Assembly (NCBI RefSeq): GCF_002198715.1
Contig: NZ_MWLK01000001.1
Coordinates: 1 to 64,000, forward strand
Direction of reading: 5' to 3'
Source of the DNA: Rhodomicrobium sp. R_RK_3
GTDB taxonomy: Bacteria; Pseudomonadota; Alphaproteobacteria; Rhizobiales; Rhodomicrobiaceae
DNA length: 64,000 bases
Under the pieces are notes generated by a model, which did no database searches, was not told the origin of the DNA, and worked only from the letters and a program-made list of their open reading frames with translations. Shown here piece by piece: positions 1 through 9,116 of this stretch (positions are counted from its first letter, which is position 1; each line of letters begins with the position of its first letter). Position numbers and translations under genes: made by a program.

Positions 1-94
1 CGGAAATATGATTGGTCCCGGCTCGGCCTGACGGCCGTCCGGGACGACGGGGAGAGGACCTTCGATACGCAAAGGTCTCCCATGGGAGAGGGAA
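1..94 (-). repeat. Inverted copy of intergenic repeat family A with flanking arm
   Basis: Read on the minus strand, this stretch matches 20386-20475 almost base for base, with a one-base length difference in the GGGACC(C)AATC section. It contains the CGTCGTCCCGGACGGCC...GGCCGAGCCGGGAC hairpin that defines family A, plus an arm reading CTCCCTCTCCCAT..GGAGACC. It lies downstream of the histidine kinase gene and is cut by the window edge, so its full extent is unknown. Confidence 0.8.
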
Positions 95-175
95 CTCGGC
101 TGCGCCTTTGGTTTTAGGGCGTTGCCTCCATTCAAACTGATCCCGCCTGGGGCGAGTTCGCGCCCCTATCCACCC

Positions 176-1462
176 CTATACCCAATTCGGCGCGGCGGGC
201 ACTTCGATGGTCTGGATCAGACCGCCGCTGGCGCCGTTGGCGAGGATCAAGGTTCCCCGATTGCGGTGAATGATCTCCTTGGCGATGGCAAGGCCGAGGC
301 CGGCGCCGGCCGTCGAGGAGCGCGCGGGATCGACGCGGAAGAACGGCTCGAACGCCCGCGCAAGAAGCTCCTCGGGAATGCCCGGCCCCTTGTCGACAAT
401 GTCGATGAAGACCGAGTCGACCTTGCGCCGCATGCTGACGGTCGCGCCGCCGCCATGGGTCGCGGCGTTGATGAGCAGGTTGCGGATCGCCCGTTTCAAG
501 GACAGCGGCCTTGCCAAAACCTGCACCGGCTCCGTCTCCATCGCGCAAACCGGGAGTTGCAGTTCCTGCAATTCCGCGATCACGTCGCTGACCAGGTGAT
601 CGAGGCGCAGCGCGTCGCCGCTGCCATGTTCGATTTCCTCATGCACCAGGCGGATGGCGCTGTCGGCGATGCGATCCAGCTCGTCGATATCGGCCAGCCA
701 TTTGACCCGGCTGGCATCGTCGAGAAATTCGGCGCGCAGCCGCATCCGGGTCATCGGCGTGCGGAAATCGTGGCCGGCGGCGGCGACCAGCCGCATCCGG
801 CTCTCCATCGCGCTCTTGAGGCGCGACGACAGCAGATTGATGGCGCGCGCCGTCGCCCGGATGTCGGCGGGTCCGTTTTCCGCCAGCACCGGCAGCTCGC
901 CATCGGGATTGATATTGGCGAGCGACCTTTCGATCAAGGCGAATGGCCTCATCAAGCGGTGGACGAAGGCCATGGCGACCACGGCGGTGCCGGCAACGAT
1001 CAGCACGATGCCGCCGATCAGGAAAGGCATCACCTCGCTCGGCGGCGAGGGCAGGGAGATCGGAATGACGAGCCAGCCGCCCTCCGGCAGGGCGATCGAG
1101 GCCACCGGCCAATAGCTCTCCGCCGTCCGGGTGACGATGGCGGTCGCGACCATGTTGCGCTGCTTGAGGGCCTTGCGAAGGTAGCGCGTCATTTCCTCCG
1201 ACACCTCGCCGCCGGCCGGCTGCGGCCTGATGCCGAATTTGCCGGTCGCGCCACTGAAGGGCGTCTCCGCCACGTCCCGATAGCCGTTGCCGCTGCCGCT
1301 GTTGAGGATGACGCTGAGATGGTAGGAATCGATCTCGACGAGGCGCGCGAATGACGGCGCCCCCATCGGGACCGTCACGAAGAACAGGCAGACGGCCAGC
1401 CCGATGACGATGAGGACGGCCGCGACCACCAGCAGCGTGATCTTGGCCCGCAATGTGTTCAT
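176..1462 (-). CDS. Sensor histidine kinase, EnvZ/OmpR type
   Basis: This is a 428-residue inner-membrane sensor kinase. Membrane segments lie at about 8-28 and 145-167 and enclose a periplasmic sensor of about 115 residues. A HAMP linker follows at about 168-220. The phospho-acceptor is His231 in the H-box GHDFRTPMTR, where the usual HELRTPLT has changed to HDFRTPMT. The ATPase domain has an N-box (NLLINAATHG, near 328), a G1 box (DKGPGI, near 357) and a G2 box (GAGLGLA, near 386). Its ATG overlaps the TGA of the upstream response regulator (ATGA), so the two are translationally coupled and form a cognate pair. The stimulus cannot be told from the sequence. Nearby genes concern nitrogen uptake, but the pair is a separate unit 0.2 kb beyond the amidase gene. 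Confidence 0.9.
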   Translation of the reverse strand: MNTLRAKITLLVVAAVLIVIGLAVCLFFVTVPMGAPSFARLVEIDSYHLSVILNSGSGNGYRDVAETPFSGATGKFGIRPQPAGGEVSEEMTRYLRKALKQRNMVATAIVTRTAESYWPVASIALPEGGWLVIPISLPSPPSEVMPFLIGGIVLIVAGTAVVAMAFVHRLMRPFALIERSLANINPDGELPVLAENGPADIRATARAINLLSSRLKSAMESRMRLVAAAGHDFRTPMTRMRLRAEFLDDASRVKWLADIDELDRIADSAIRLVHEEIEHGSGDALRLDHLVSDVIAELQELQLPVCAMETEPVQVLARPLSLKRAIRNLLINAATHGGGATVSMRRKVDSVFIDIVDKGPGIPEELLARAFEPFFRVDPARSSTAGAGLGLAIAKEIIHRNRGTLILANGASGGLIQTIEVPAAPNWV

Positions 1463-2181
1463 TTGGCCGCCTCCTCACAATCCACATGCGCGGCGAACTG
1501 GTAGCCGCCATTGCGCTGGGTCTTCAGCAATTGCCTGTCGGCGGCGCTGAGCTTGCGCCGCAGGCGGCTGACCAGAACGTCGATCGAACGGTCGAACGGT
1601 TCGGCGTCGCGGCCCTGGGTGATGTCGAGAAGCTGATCGCGGGACAGCATTTTTCCAGGCCGCTCCAGGAAGGCGACCAGCAGGCTGAACTCGGCGGCGG
1701 TCAATCCGATCTCGGTGCCGTCCGCGGCGACGACGCGCCGGGTCTCCGGGTCGGCGACAAAGCCCTCGAAGCGGAACACCCGCCCCGAAGGTTTGGTGTG
1801 CTCGCGGCATTCCTCGGCGCGGCGGAGGATGGCGCGGATGCGGGCGACCAGCTCGCGCGGATTGAACGGCTTGCAGAGATAATCGTCCGCGCCGAGCTCC
1901 AGGCCGATGATGCGGTCGACATCCTCCTTCAGGGCCGTCAGCAGGATGATCGGAATGCAGGACCGGCCGCGCAGGGCGCGGCAGAGATCGAGGCCCGAGA
2001 CGTCGGGCAGCATCACATCCAGGACGACGAGACTGACATTGTCCGTCGCCAGACACGCATCCATGGCGTTGCCATCATTGGCGATCGAGACGCGGAAGCC
2101 CTGAAAGCCGAGATAGCGCTCCAGCAGCGCACAGATTTCCTCATCGTCATCGACGACGAGGATGTGGGCGACGGTCTCCAA
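1459..2181 (-). CDS. Response regulator, OmpR/PhoB family
   Basis: This is a 240-residue DNA-binding response regulator. The receiver domain has the acidic cluster Asp11-Asp13, phospho-acceptor Asp55 (LVVLDVMLPD) and Lys104 (CKPF). The C-terminal half is an OmpR-type winged helix (about 140-235). I chose a TTG start at 2181 because GGGAG lies 7 bases upstream and the receiver begins directly after it. An in-frame ATG at 2250 would add 23 residues that look unlike a receiver domain and has no visible ribosome binding site. The gene overlaps the downstream histidine kinase by four bases and presumably receives phosphate from it. Confidence 0.9.
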   Translation of the reverse strand: METVAHILVVDDDEEICALLERYLGFQGFRVSIANDGNAMDACLATDNVSLVVLDVMLPDVSGLDLCRALRGRSCIPIILLTALKEDVDRIIGLELGADDYLCKPFNPRELVARIRAILRRAEECREHTKPSGRVFRFEGFVADPETRRVVAADGTEIGLTAAEFSLLVAFLERPGKMLSRDQLLDITQGRDAEPFDRSIDVLVSRLRRKLSAADRQLLKTQRNGGYQFAAHVDCEEAAK

Positions 2182-2377
2182 TCTTCGCGCTCCCGGATCG
2201 AATTTGCTTCCCGCATTCCCGGCGGCTCGCCGGTTAATGCAAAACTGCATTCGATAAGGGGCGCCAATAGGGCATGGGCATGGCTGCGCGGCGCCTCGCA
2301 GCCATTTGCGGCATGAAAGTTCGGCGCGCGAGCGTTGCGGCGCCTGACGGGTCGTTCGGTCCCCGCGCCGCCGGTCT

Positions 2378-3337
2378 CTAAAGGAAGCGCTTCTCTAGGA
2401 TGGCGTGGATGCCCTTCGAGATGTCCACCAATTGCGTGACGTGCAGATCGGCCGCCAGGCTGCACAGCATGTAGGCTTGGTTGCGCGTCAGCTTGCTGCG
2501 CTCGCAGATCAGCCGGATCATCTCGCGCACGGCCTGGCGCGCGGCCTCGTCGAGGTCGGTGTTGAAGCCCATCGACATCAGCGCCGTCGGCGTTTCGGCG
2601 AAGGGCTGGGTGATACTCATGTCCTTGCGCACCGTCAGCCGGAAGGTGCCGTTGAGCGCCGTCTCCAGCGCCGTGATGCAGACCTCGCCATGACCCTGCA
2701 CGCCGTGCCCGTCGCCGGCGCTGAACAGCGCGCCCTCGTTGAACACCGGCAGATAGAGCGTCGTGCCGGGGCGGAGGTCCTTGTTGTCCATATTGCCGCC
2801 GAAAGCGCGCGGCTCGGGCGAGCCGACGCGGCCCCATTCCTTGGGCGGGGCGACGGCCAGGATGCCGAAAAACGGGTCGAGCGGGATGGCGGTGCCCCAG
2901 GGCAGGATGCCGGTTCCCGCCTCGCGGTCGACCTTCAGGTGGATGCGCTCGTAGTCGGTGAACTCCTCCGGCAGCGTGCCGAGCAGCGGCAGGATGGCGC
3001 AAAAGCCCCAATCCTGGCGCGGCTCGGCGGCGAGGATGTCGACCTGGAGCACGTCGCCGGGCATGGCGCCGTTCACCCAGACCGGGCCGGTGATCATATG
3101 CGGCCCGACCGGTCCCGCCGTGTATTTGCCGTCCGAGCCGCCGGGGGTCAGCGCCGCCATGGCGATGCGGTGATCGGTGGTGACCAGCGAGCCGTCCGGC
3201 GGCACGTCCTCGGCGAAGCAGGCGGGCAGCGTGTGGATCTTCACCGTCTCGCCGGACTCCACTTCGAGCACGGCGGGGGTGTCCGCGTCGAGATAGCCCC
3301 AGAAGACCGTCTCGGGCGTGGCGTGAAGCTCCTTCAT
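2378..3337 (-). CDS. Acetamidase/formamidase family amidohydrolase
   Basis: This 319-residue protein has the length and sequence character of the FmdA/AmdA family, cytoplasmic enzymes that hydrolyse formamide or acetamide to ammonia and the carboxylate. Supporting features are the opening HATPETVFWGYLDAD, the GPHMITGPVWVNGAMPGD stretch and the GDGHGVQGHGEVC motif near residue 210. It is the last gene of the urt operon, 25 bp after urtE. GAAAGG precedes its ATG. Its place in the operon suggests the transporter delivers an amide, or urea and amides, that this enzyme turns into ammonium. Substrate preference cannot be fixed from the sequence. Confidence 0.85.
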   Translation of the reverse strand: MKELHATPETVFWGYLDADTPAVLEVESGETVKIHTLPACFAEDVPPDGSLVTTDHRIAMAALTPGGSDGKYTAGPVGPHMITGPVWVNGAMPGDVLQVDILAAEPRQDWGFCAILPLLGTLPEEFTDYERIHLKVDREAGTGILPWGTAIPLDPFFGILAVAPPKEWGRVGSPEPRAFGGNMDNKDLRPGTTLYLPVFNEGALFSAGDGHGVQGHGEVCITALETALNGTFRLTVRKDMSITQPFAETPTALMSMGFNTDLDEAARQAVREMIRLICERSKLTRNQAYMLCSLAADLHVTQLVDISKGIHAILEKRFL

Positions 3338-3362
3338 GGGTGGGCCTTTCTCGTCAATGGGA

Positions 3363-4076
3363 TCAAACCGACAGGAAGCCGCGCACGGCGTCCGCGTCCA
3401 TGTCGCCGACGGCTCCGGCCGCCGCGACCTCGCCGCGCCTGAGCACGACGTAATCGTCGGCGATGGCGCGGGCGAATTCGAAATATTGCTCGACCAGGAG
3501 GATCGACATGCGCGATTTGAGGCCGGTGATGACCTCCTCGATGCGCTTGACGATGTTGGGCTGGATGCCTTCGGTCGGCTCGTCGAGGATGAGCAGGCTC
3601 GGGCGCGTTAGCAGCGCGCGGGCGATGCTGAGCTGCTGCTGCTGGCCGCCGGAGAGGTCGCCGCCGCGCCGGTGCCGCATCTCGCCGAGCACCGGGAAGA
3701 GGGCGACGACTTCGTCGGTCGCCGCGCGCGCGTCGGCAACGCTGTTGGCGGCGAGGGCGATCTCCAGGTTTTCCGCGACGGAGAGATTGGCAAAAATGTC
3801 CCGGCCCTGCGGCACGTAGCCGAAGCCGCCGCGCACGCGGATATGGGGCGGCGCGGCGGTGAGCGCGCGGCCATTATAGACGATGCTGCCGCCGCTGATC
3901 GGCAGCACGCCCATCAGGCATTTCAGCAAGGTGGTCTTGCCGGCGCCGTTGCGGCCGAGGATGGCGGTGCATTTGCCGCTCGCCACGCCGAAGCCGATCT
4001 GGCGCAACGTGTGGCTCGAGCCGTAATGCTGGCTGAGCCCCGTCACCTGCAAGCCGCCGTTGTGCTCCTGCTCCAT
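3363..4076 (-). CDS. urtE: Urea/amide ABC transporter ATP-binding protein UrtE
   Basis: This 237-residue ATPase is the LivF-like second ATP-binding subunit of a branched-chain/urea-type ABC importer. The Walker A motif GRNGAGKT is at 41-48. The signature LSGGQQQQLSIARALL is followed by the Walker B stretch LLILDEP. I start it at the ATG at 4076, one base after the urtD stop. A longer reading would run back into urtD and has no family support. It acts at the cytoplasmic face with UrtD and the permeases UrtB and UrtC. Confidence 0.92.
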   Translation of the reverse strand: MEQEHNGGLQVTGLSQHYGSSHTLRQIGFGVASGKCTAILGRNGAGKTTLLKCLMGVLPISGGSIVYNGRALTAAPPHIRVRGGFGYVPQGRDIFANLSVAENLEIALAANSVADARAATDEVVALFPVLGEMRHRRGGDLSGGQQQQLSIARALLTRPSLLILDEPTEGIQPNIVKRIEEVITGLKSRMSILLVEQYFEFARAIADDYVVLRRGEVAAAGAVGDMDADAVRGFLSV

Positions 4077-4077
4077 C

Positions 4078-4824
4078 TCAGCGCCCCAGATAGACTTCGA
4101 TGACGGCGGGGTCGGCGCGCACGCGCTCCATCGGGCCTTCGAGCAGCATCCGCCCCTCATGCAGCACGCTGACGAGATCGGCGACCTCCTGCACGAAGGC
4201 CATGTCGTGCTCGATGACGAGGATGGCCCGCTCGGGCGAGCGTAGGGCGCGGATCAGCGTCACGGTGCGCTCGGTCTCCTCGTCGGTCATGCCCGCGACG
4301 GGCTCGTCGAGCAGCAGCACCTTCGGCCGCTGGATCAGCAGCATGCCGATCTCCAGCCACTGCTTCTGCCCATGCGACAGCTTGCCGGCGGAGAGATCAC
4401 CCCGGCCTTTCATGCCGATCATGCCGAGCACGTCCTGGATATGCGCGCGGTCGCCTTCATCGGGGGTGTAGACCATCTCGCCCCAGATCGAGCGCTGGCG
4501 CGAGCGCAGGGCAAGGCCGAGATTTTCGGCCACGGTCAGCGCTTCGAAAATGCTCGGCTTCTGGAATTTCCGCCCGACGCCCGACAGCGTGATTTCCGCC
4601 TCGCTGAGCGCCAGCAGATCGAGCGCGCCGTCGAGCAGGACGCGGCCGCTTCTGGGCCGGGTCTTGCCGGTCAGCACGTCGAGCAGCGTGGTTTTCCCCG
4701 CGCCGTTCGGGCCGATGATGCCCCGGATCTCGCCGAATTTGACGATCATCGACAGGTTGTTGATCGCCCGGAAGGCGCCGAATGACACCGTCAGCCCGTC
4801 GATGTAGAGCGCCTCCTTGCTCAT
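4078..4824 (-). CDS. urtD: Urea/amide ABC transporter ATP-binding protein UrtD
   Basis: This 248-residue ATPase is the LivG-like subunit. The Walker A motif GPNGAGKT lies at about 38-45. A signature-like LSHGQKQWLEIGM is followed by VLLLDEP, then the AGMTDEE stretch typical of LivG/UrtD. The ATG at 4824 overlaps the urtC stop (ATGA), which sets the start. Upstream in-frame codons would lie inside urtC. With UrtE it should form the nucleotide-binding heterodimer that powers import. Confidence 0.92.
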   Translation of the reverse strand: MSKEALYIDGLTVSFGAFRAINNLSMIVKFGEIRGIIGPNGAGKTTLLDVLTGKTRPRSGRVLLDGALDLLALSEAEITLSGVGRKFQKPSIFEALTVAENLGLALRSRQRSIWGEMVYTPDEGDRAHIQDVLGMIGMKGRGDLSAGKLSHGQKQWLEIGMLLIQRPKVLLLDEPVAGMTDEETERTVTLIRALRSPERAILVIEHDMAFVQEVADLVSVLHEGRMLLEGPMERVRADPAVIEVYLGR

Positions 4825-5942
4825 GACGCCGCCCTCTGCCGCCGCCATTCCAGCCAGCCGCGCAGGGCGGCGGGCGCGTCGAGCAGCCCGTTCGGCAGCA
4901 GCACCACGACGAAGATCACCAGCAGCGACAGGATGAACGGCCACAGCTCCGGCGCGGAGGCCGTCAGCACCACTTTCAGCGTGCTGATCAGGATCGCCCC
5001 CGCAAATGCCCCGACCAGCGTGCCGCGCCCGCCGATCGCCACCCAGACCGCGATCTCGATCGACAGTTCCGGCGACAGCACGCGCGGATTGATGATGCCG
5101 ACCTGCGGCACGTAGAGCATTCCCGCAATCGCCGCGATCACGGCGGAGATCACCCAGGCCGCGATCTTGATCCAGAGCGTCTCGAAGCCGAGGAAGCGCA
5201 GCCGGCTCTCATCCTCGCGGATGGCGACCAGCATATGCCCCAGCCGGGAGCGCACGATGCGCGCGCAGACATAGAGCGACGCCGCCGCTGCCAGCACCGA
5301 GGCGGCGCTGAGGGCCGCGATGGTCTCGGGCGCGGCGATCGGCCAGCCGAGCAGCGTGGTGAAGCCGGTCATGCCGTTATTGCCGCCGAAGCCCGTGTCG
5401 TTGCGGAAGAACAGCAGCATGGCGACGAAGACCAGCGCCTGGGTGATGATCGAGAAATAGACGCCAGAGACGCGCGAGCGGAAGGAAATCAGCCCGAACA
5501 GGAAGGCCACGCCGCCCGAGATCAGCACGATCAGCGCCAGCGCGTAGGGGAAGTTTTCGAGGCCGGCGTAATAGAAGGGCAGGCTGTCCCAGCCCATGAA
5601 CAGCATGAAGTCGGGGGGCGTGCCGGTCTGCAGATAGGCGACTTTCACCAGATGCATGGCGATCAGATAGCCGCCGATGGCGAAATAGAGGCCGTGGCCG
5701 AGGCTGAGGATGCCCGCATAGCCCCAGATCAGGTCGAGCGCGATGGCCAGCATGCCGAAGGTCGCGACCTGTCCGATCAGGTTCACCACATAGGGCGACA
5801 TCAGCCCTTGCGTGCCGGCGACCAGGATGGCGAGCGCGGCGACGACAAGCATTCCGGCGAGCCGCTCCGCCGCGAGGCCGCGCCGGGCGGGGCCGCCCTT
5901 GCCCTGGATTTCGCGTGAAATGCTTTCGAGGATGGCGGTCAT
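4821..5942 (-). CDS. urtC: Urea/amide ABC transporter permease UrtC
   Basis: This is a 373-residue LivM-like inner-membrane permease. About ten hydrophobic segments are visible, beginning after the first 30 residues (MLVVAALAILVAG, VATFGMLAIALDLIWGYAG). The cytoplasmic-loop stretch around ALSAASVL...LVAIREDESRLRFLGF is the usual contact region for the ATPase. The start ATG overlaps the urtB stop by four bases and the gene overlaps urtD at its 3' end in the same way. The insertion near 100-130 (YLQTGTPPDFMLFMGWDSLPF) is common in urea-type UrtC. Confidence 0.9.
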   Translation of the reverse strand: MTAILESISREIQGKGGPARRGLAAERLAGMLVVAALAILVAGTQGLMSPYVVNLIGQVATFGMLAIALDLIWGYAGILSLGHGLYFAIGGYLIAMHLVKVAYLQTGTPPDFMLFMGWDSLPFYYAGLENFPYALALIVLISGGVAFLFGLISFRSRVSGVYFSIITQALVFVAMLLFFRNDTGFGGNNGMTGFTTLLGWPIAAPETIAALSAASVLAAAASLYVCARIVRSRLGHMLVAIREDESRLRFLGFETLWIKIAAWVISAVIAAIAGMLYVPQVGIINPRVLSPELSIEIAVWVAIGGRGTLVGAFAGAILISTLKVVLTASAPELWPFILSLLVIFVVVLLPNGLLDAPAALRGWLEWRRQRAAS

Positions 5943-7573
5943 CGGCGTCCCTTCGGAGCGAACAGGCCCTCCGGCCGGAACTGGATGAAGATGATGATGA
6001 GCAAGAGCACGATCACCTTGGCGGCGACCGCGCCGTAAGCGGGTTCGATGATGACGTTGATCATGCCGATATTGACGGATGCAATCAGCGTGCCGATCAG
6101 GCTGCCGACGCCGCCGAGCACCACGATCATGAAGGCGTCGACGATGAAGTTGGTGCCCATATTCGGGTTCACCGTGTAGATCGGCGACAAAGCGAGGCCC
6201 GCGAGACCCGCCAACCCCGAGCCGATGCCGAAGCTGAGCACGTCCACCCGCCGCGCCGAGACGCCGACGCAGCCCGCCATGTCGCGATTCTCCGTCACCG
6301 CACGGATGAACAGGCCGAGTTTGGTGCGCCGCAGGATGATGAGCGCGGCGATCAGGATGCCGAGCGCGAAGACGATGGCGAACAGCCGGTTATAGGTGAC
6401 GATGAAGTCGCCGACGATGCGCTCGCCGCCGGAGAGGAAGGCGGGCGTGACGAATTCGAGGTTCTGTGTGCCGAAGAAGACGCGCACGAGGTTGATGAGC
6501 AAAAGGCTGATCGCCCAGGTGGCGAGCAGCGTCATTAGCGGGCGGCGGTAGAGATGGCGGATGACGGTGATTTCCATCAGCACCCCGACCAGCGCCGTGA
6601 CGCAGAAGGCGATGGGGATGGCGATCAGCAGATAGAGGTCGAGAATGCCCGGCGCGGCGGCGCGGATCGCCTCCTGCACGAGATAAGTCGTATAGGCGCC
6701 GACCATGATCAGTTCGCCCTGCGCGAGGTTGATGACGCCCATCAGGCCGAAGATGACGGCGAGGCCGAGCGCGGCCATGAACAGGATGCTGGCATAGGAG
6801 AGGCCGCTATAGACGGTCGCCATCAAGCGGCTGAATTGCAGCCAGCGGTCGATGCTGGCGATGGAGGCGGCGAGGGCTGCGGCGACTTTCGGATCGCCGG
6901 CGGCGGTCTTGTCGCCTTGCAGGTCGAGGAGGGCGGTGCGGTTGCGCTCGGTCGGATCGTCGGCGAGCTTGCCGATGGCCGCGATGCGGCGCTCCAGGTC
7001 CGGATGGCGCAGCGCGCGGAAGGCGGCGATGGCTTGCAGCCGTCCGGCGAGGTCGGGCGAAGGCTGGGCCTCGACCGCCATTTGCAGCGCATCGAGATTG
7101 GCGATGCCGGCGTGCTTTTGCAGATCGTCGGCGGCCTTCGCCGCGAGCGGCGATGCGGGCGCGGTAATGAGCAAGAGGAGGCCGCCCGCCATCTCATAGG
7201 CGGCGCGGACGCGCAGGTTGACGAAGGGCGCGGCGAGTTTGGCCGATGACTCGGAGACATCGGCCAAAGTCAGCGGGTCACGGAATCGCCCTGATTTGGC
7301 GATCACGCGCACGCCGCCTTCCCCGCATTTGAGGCTGGCATCGCCCGCCGCGCCGATGATCGCCGCGCCCCAATCCGCGGCGATCTCCTTGCGAGCCACC
7401 CCCGCGAGCAGCTCATCCACTGCCGCGATGCGCGCCTCGGTCTCCCTGGTGCAGAGCCGGTCGACGATGCTGGCGCGCGCGTCCCCATCCGCCCGCGCGG
7501 GCGCCGCCAGCCATCCGGCCCCGGCGGCCATGAACACGCTCAGCCTCAACATGGCCAAGACCCAACGCTTCAT
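5939..7573 (-). CDS. urtB: Urea/amide ABC transporter permease UrtB
   Basis: This 544-residue protein has two parts. The first has a signal sequence (about 1-28, ending ARA) and a roughly 220-residue extracytoplasmic region. The second, from about 245 on, is a LivH-like permease (ASILFMAALGLAVIFGLMGVINLAQGELIMVGAY). The long N-terminal region is what separates UrtB from the shorter LivH amino-acid permeases. The gene follows urtA after 48 bp and overlaps urtC. It forms the membrane channel with UrtC. Confidence 0.9.
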   Translation of the reverse strand: MKRWVLAMLRLSVFMAAGAGWLAAPARADGDARASIVDRLCTRETEARIAAVDELLAGVARKEIAADWGAAIIGAAGDASLKCGEGGVRVIAKSGRFRDPLTLADVSESSAKLAAPFVNLRVRAAYEMAGGLLLLITAPASPLAAKAADDLQKHAGIANLDALQMAVEAQPSPDLAGRLQAIAAFRALRHPDLERRIAAIGKLADDPTERNRTALLDLQGDKTAAGDPKVAAALAASIASIDRWLQFSRLMATVYSGLSYASILFMAALGLAVIFGLMGVINLAQGELIMVGAYTTYLVQEAIRAAAPGILDLYLLIAIPIAFCVTALVGVLMEITVIRHLYRRPLMTLLATWAISLLLINLVRVFFGTQNLEFVTPAFLSGGERIVGDFIVTYNRLFAIVFALGILIAALIILRRTKLGLFIRAVTENRDMAGCVGVSARRVDVLSFGIGSGLAGLAGLALSPIYTVNPNMGTNFIVDAFMIVVLGGVGSLIGTLIASVNIGMINVIIEPAYGAVAAKVIVLLLIIIFIQFRPEGLFAPKGRR

Positions 7574-7621
7574 GCCGCCGGTTCCGCTGGAGTGACCCGA
7601 ATGCGCATCAATGCCCGCCCG

Positions 7622-8851
7622 TCAAGCGTAGGGGCTGAACGGCACGGGCTTGGGCGTATCCTCCGACTTCCAGAGAATGTCGAACGCCTGCTGGTCGTTC
7701 ACCGAGCCGATGAAGACGCCGCGCTTGACGTAATTGTTCTCGCCCGACATCGAGATCTTGTAGCCGGACGGGCAATCGAAGCTAACGCCGTCGAAGGCGG
7801 CGCGCACGGCGTCGACCTCGGTGCTTTTCGCCTTCTCGCAGGCCAGCGCCCACATATGCACGCCGTCATAGGCCGAGACCATCGGGTCGATGATCGTGTC
7901 CTTCTTATACGGCAGGCTGTTCTTGGTGACGTAGTTCGCCCAGTTCGTCTTGAACGCGGCATTGGCCGGCGCCTCGACGTTCTGCAGATAGGCCCAGCAA
8001 TTCAGATGGCCGACCATCGGCGCGGTGTCGAGGCCTTCGAGGTCCGCTTCCAGCACGTCGAGGCCGAGCACCGGGATGTCGGTCGCCTTGATGCCCTGGT
8101 TGATGATTTCCTTGAAGAAATCCGGAATGGAGGAGCCGACGACGGTCAGCACGATGATCGGCTGGCCGCCCGGCTCGGCGGCGAATTTGCGGATATTGTT
8201 GACGATGGTCTGGAAGTTCGAGAAGCCGAAGGGGACGTATTCTTCCTTCCAGGCGGTCTCGGCAAAACCCTTGGACTTCCAAAAGCCCTTGCAGATCTTG
8301 TTGATGGTGCGCGGCCAGACGTAATCCGAGCCGAGCATGTAGAAGCGCTTGGCCTCGCCGCCATCCTTGCTCATCAGATATTCGAGCGCGGGCAGCACGG
8401 AGCTGGCGGGCGGCGAATTCATATAGACGACGTTCTTGGAATTCTCCTCGCCCTCGAAATGCAGCGGGTAGAATAAGAGGCCGTTGCTCTGCTCGACGAC
8501 GGGCAGCACCGATTTGCGCGAGACGCTGGTCCAGCAGCCGAACAGCGCGGCGGCTTTCTCCTGCTGCAGCAATTGGCGGCCGAGCTGGGCGTAAAGCGGC
8601 CAGTCCGAGGCCGGGTCGGTCACGAGCACATCGACTTTCTTGCCGAGCACGCCGCCCTTGGCGTTCAGCTCGTCGGCGGCCATTTTGACGACGGCGCTCA
8701 GCCGGCCTTCGATATTCGCCATGGTTCCGGACGATGAAAACAGGCAGCCGAGCTTGACGCTATCGGCGGCCTGCGCGCTTTTGATCAGCGACGGCATCGC
8801 CAGCGCGCCACCGAGCGCCGCCGTGGCCTTCAGAAATTTTCTTCTGTTCAT
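7622..8851 (-). CDS. urtA: Urea/amide ABC transporter substrate-binding protein UrtA
   Basis: This 409-residue periplasmic binding protein begins with a twin-arginine signal, NRRKFLK at 2-8, then a hydrophobic stretch and an AQA cleavage site near 29. It therefore probably reaches the periplasm folded, by Tat. The mature part is the type I periplasmic-binding fold of the UrtA/AmiC/FmdD group (VKLGCLFSSSGTMA, then NSPPASSVLPALEYL). Members bind urea or short-chain amides. It is the first gene of the operon, about 38 nt downstream of the start site predicted by the sigma-54 promoter. The closing formamidase gene leaves open that formamide, not urea, is the main ligand. Confidence 0.92.
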   Translation of the reverse strand: MNRRKFLKATAALGGALAMPSLIKSAQAADSVKLGCLFSSSGTMANIEGRLSAVVKMAADELNAKGGVLGKKVDVLVTDPASDWPLYAQLGRQLLQQEKAAALFGCWTSVSRKSVLPVVEQSNGLLFYPLHFEGEENSKNVVYMNSPPASSVLPALEYLMSKDGGEAKRFYMLGSDYVWPRTINKICKGFWKSKGFAETAWKEEYVPFGFSNFQTIVNNIRKFAAEPGGQPIIVLTVVGSSIPDFFKEIINQGIKATDIPVLGLDVLEADLEGLDTAPMVGHLNCWAYLQNVEAPANAAFKTNWANYVTKNSLPYKKDTIIDPMVSAYDGVHMWALACEKAKSTEVDAVRAAFDGVSFDCPSGYKISMSGENNYVKRGVFIGSVNDQQAFDILWKSEDTPKPVPFSPYA

Positions 8852-8898
8852 GTCGAACCTCTTCGGCTGTTAACGCGAACCCCTAACGCCATGCATCA

Positions 8899-8917
8899 TT
8901 GCAAAGAGCGTGCCGAA
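8899..8917 (-). promoter_or_regulatory. Sigma-54 (RpoN) promoter for urtABCDE-fmdA
   Basis: On the minus strand this reads TTCGGCACGCTCTTTGCAA. It matches the sigma-54 consensus TGGCACG-N4-TTGCA at all but the first base, with the invariant GG and GC exactly 12 bases apart (-24/-12). The predicted transcription start is near 8889, leaving a leader of about 38 nt before urtA. Sigma-54 promoters need an activator. NtrC, encoded at 38799-40241, is the natural candidate for a nitrogen-scavenging operon. Confidence 0.82.
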
Positions 8918-9116
8918 TTTGTTACGCAGTGAAAATAAATGGCTAAGCTGTTGGGAACGCGCGATATTATGATGAAATGGCTACGGATGATCAAATCGCG
9001 GGCATCGCGCAAAGCGCCTATCTTCTCATCACATCCGCAGCTACACTTATAGGCAGGGATGGCGGGACGGCTCAGTTGGGGGCGAGTCAAAGAGCGGCGG
9101 GCGCCTCTCGTTCTTG

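Noticed and set aside
8920-9050. NtrC enhancer sites upstream of the urtA promoter
   Set aside because: Only loose GC-rich dyads are visible. None matches the TGCACC-N5-GGTGCA pattern well enough to annotate.
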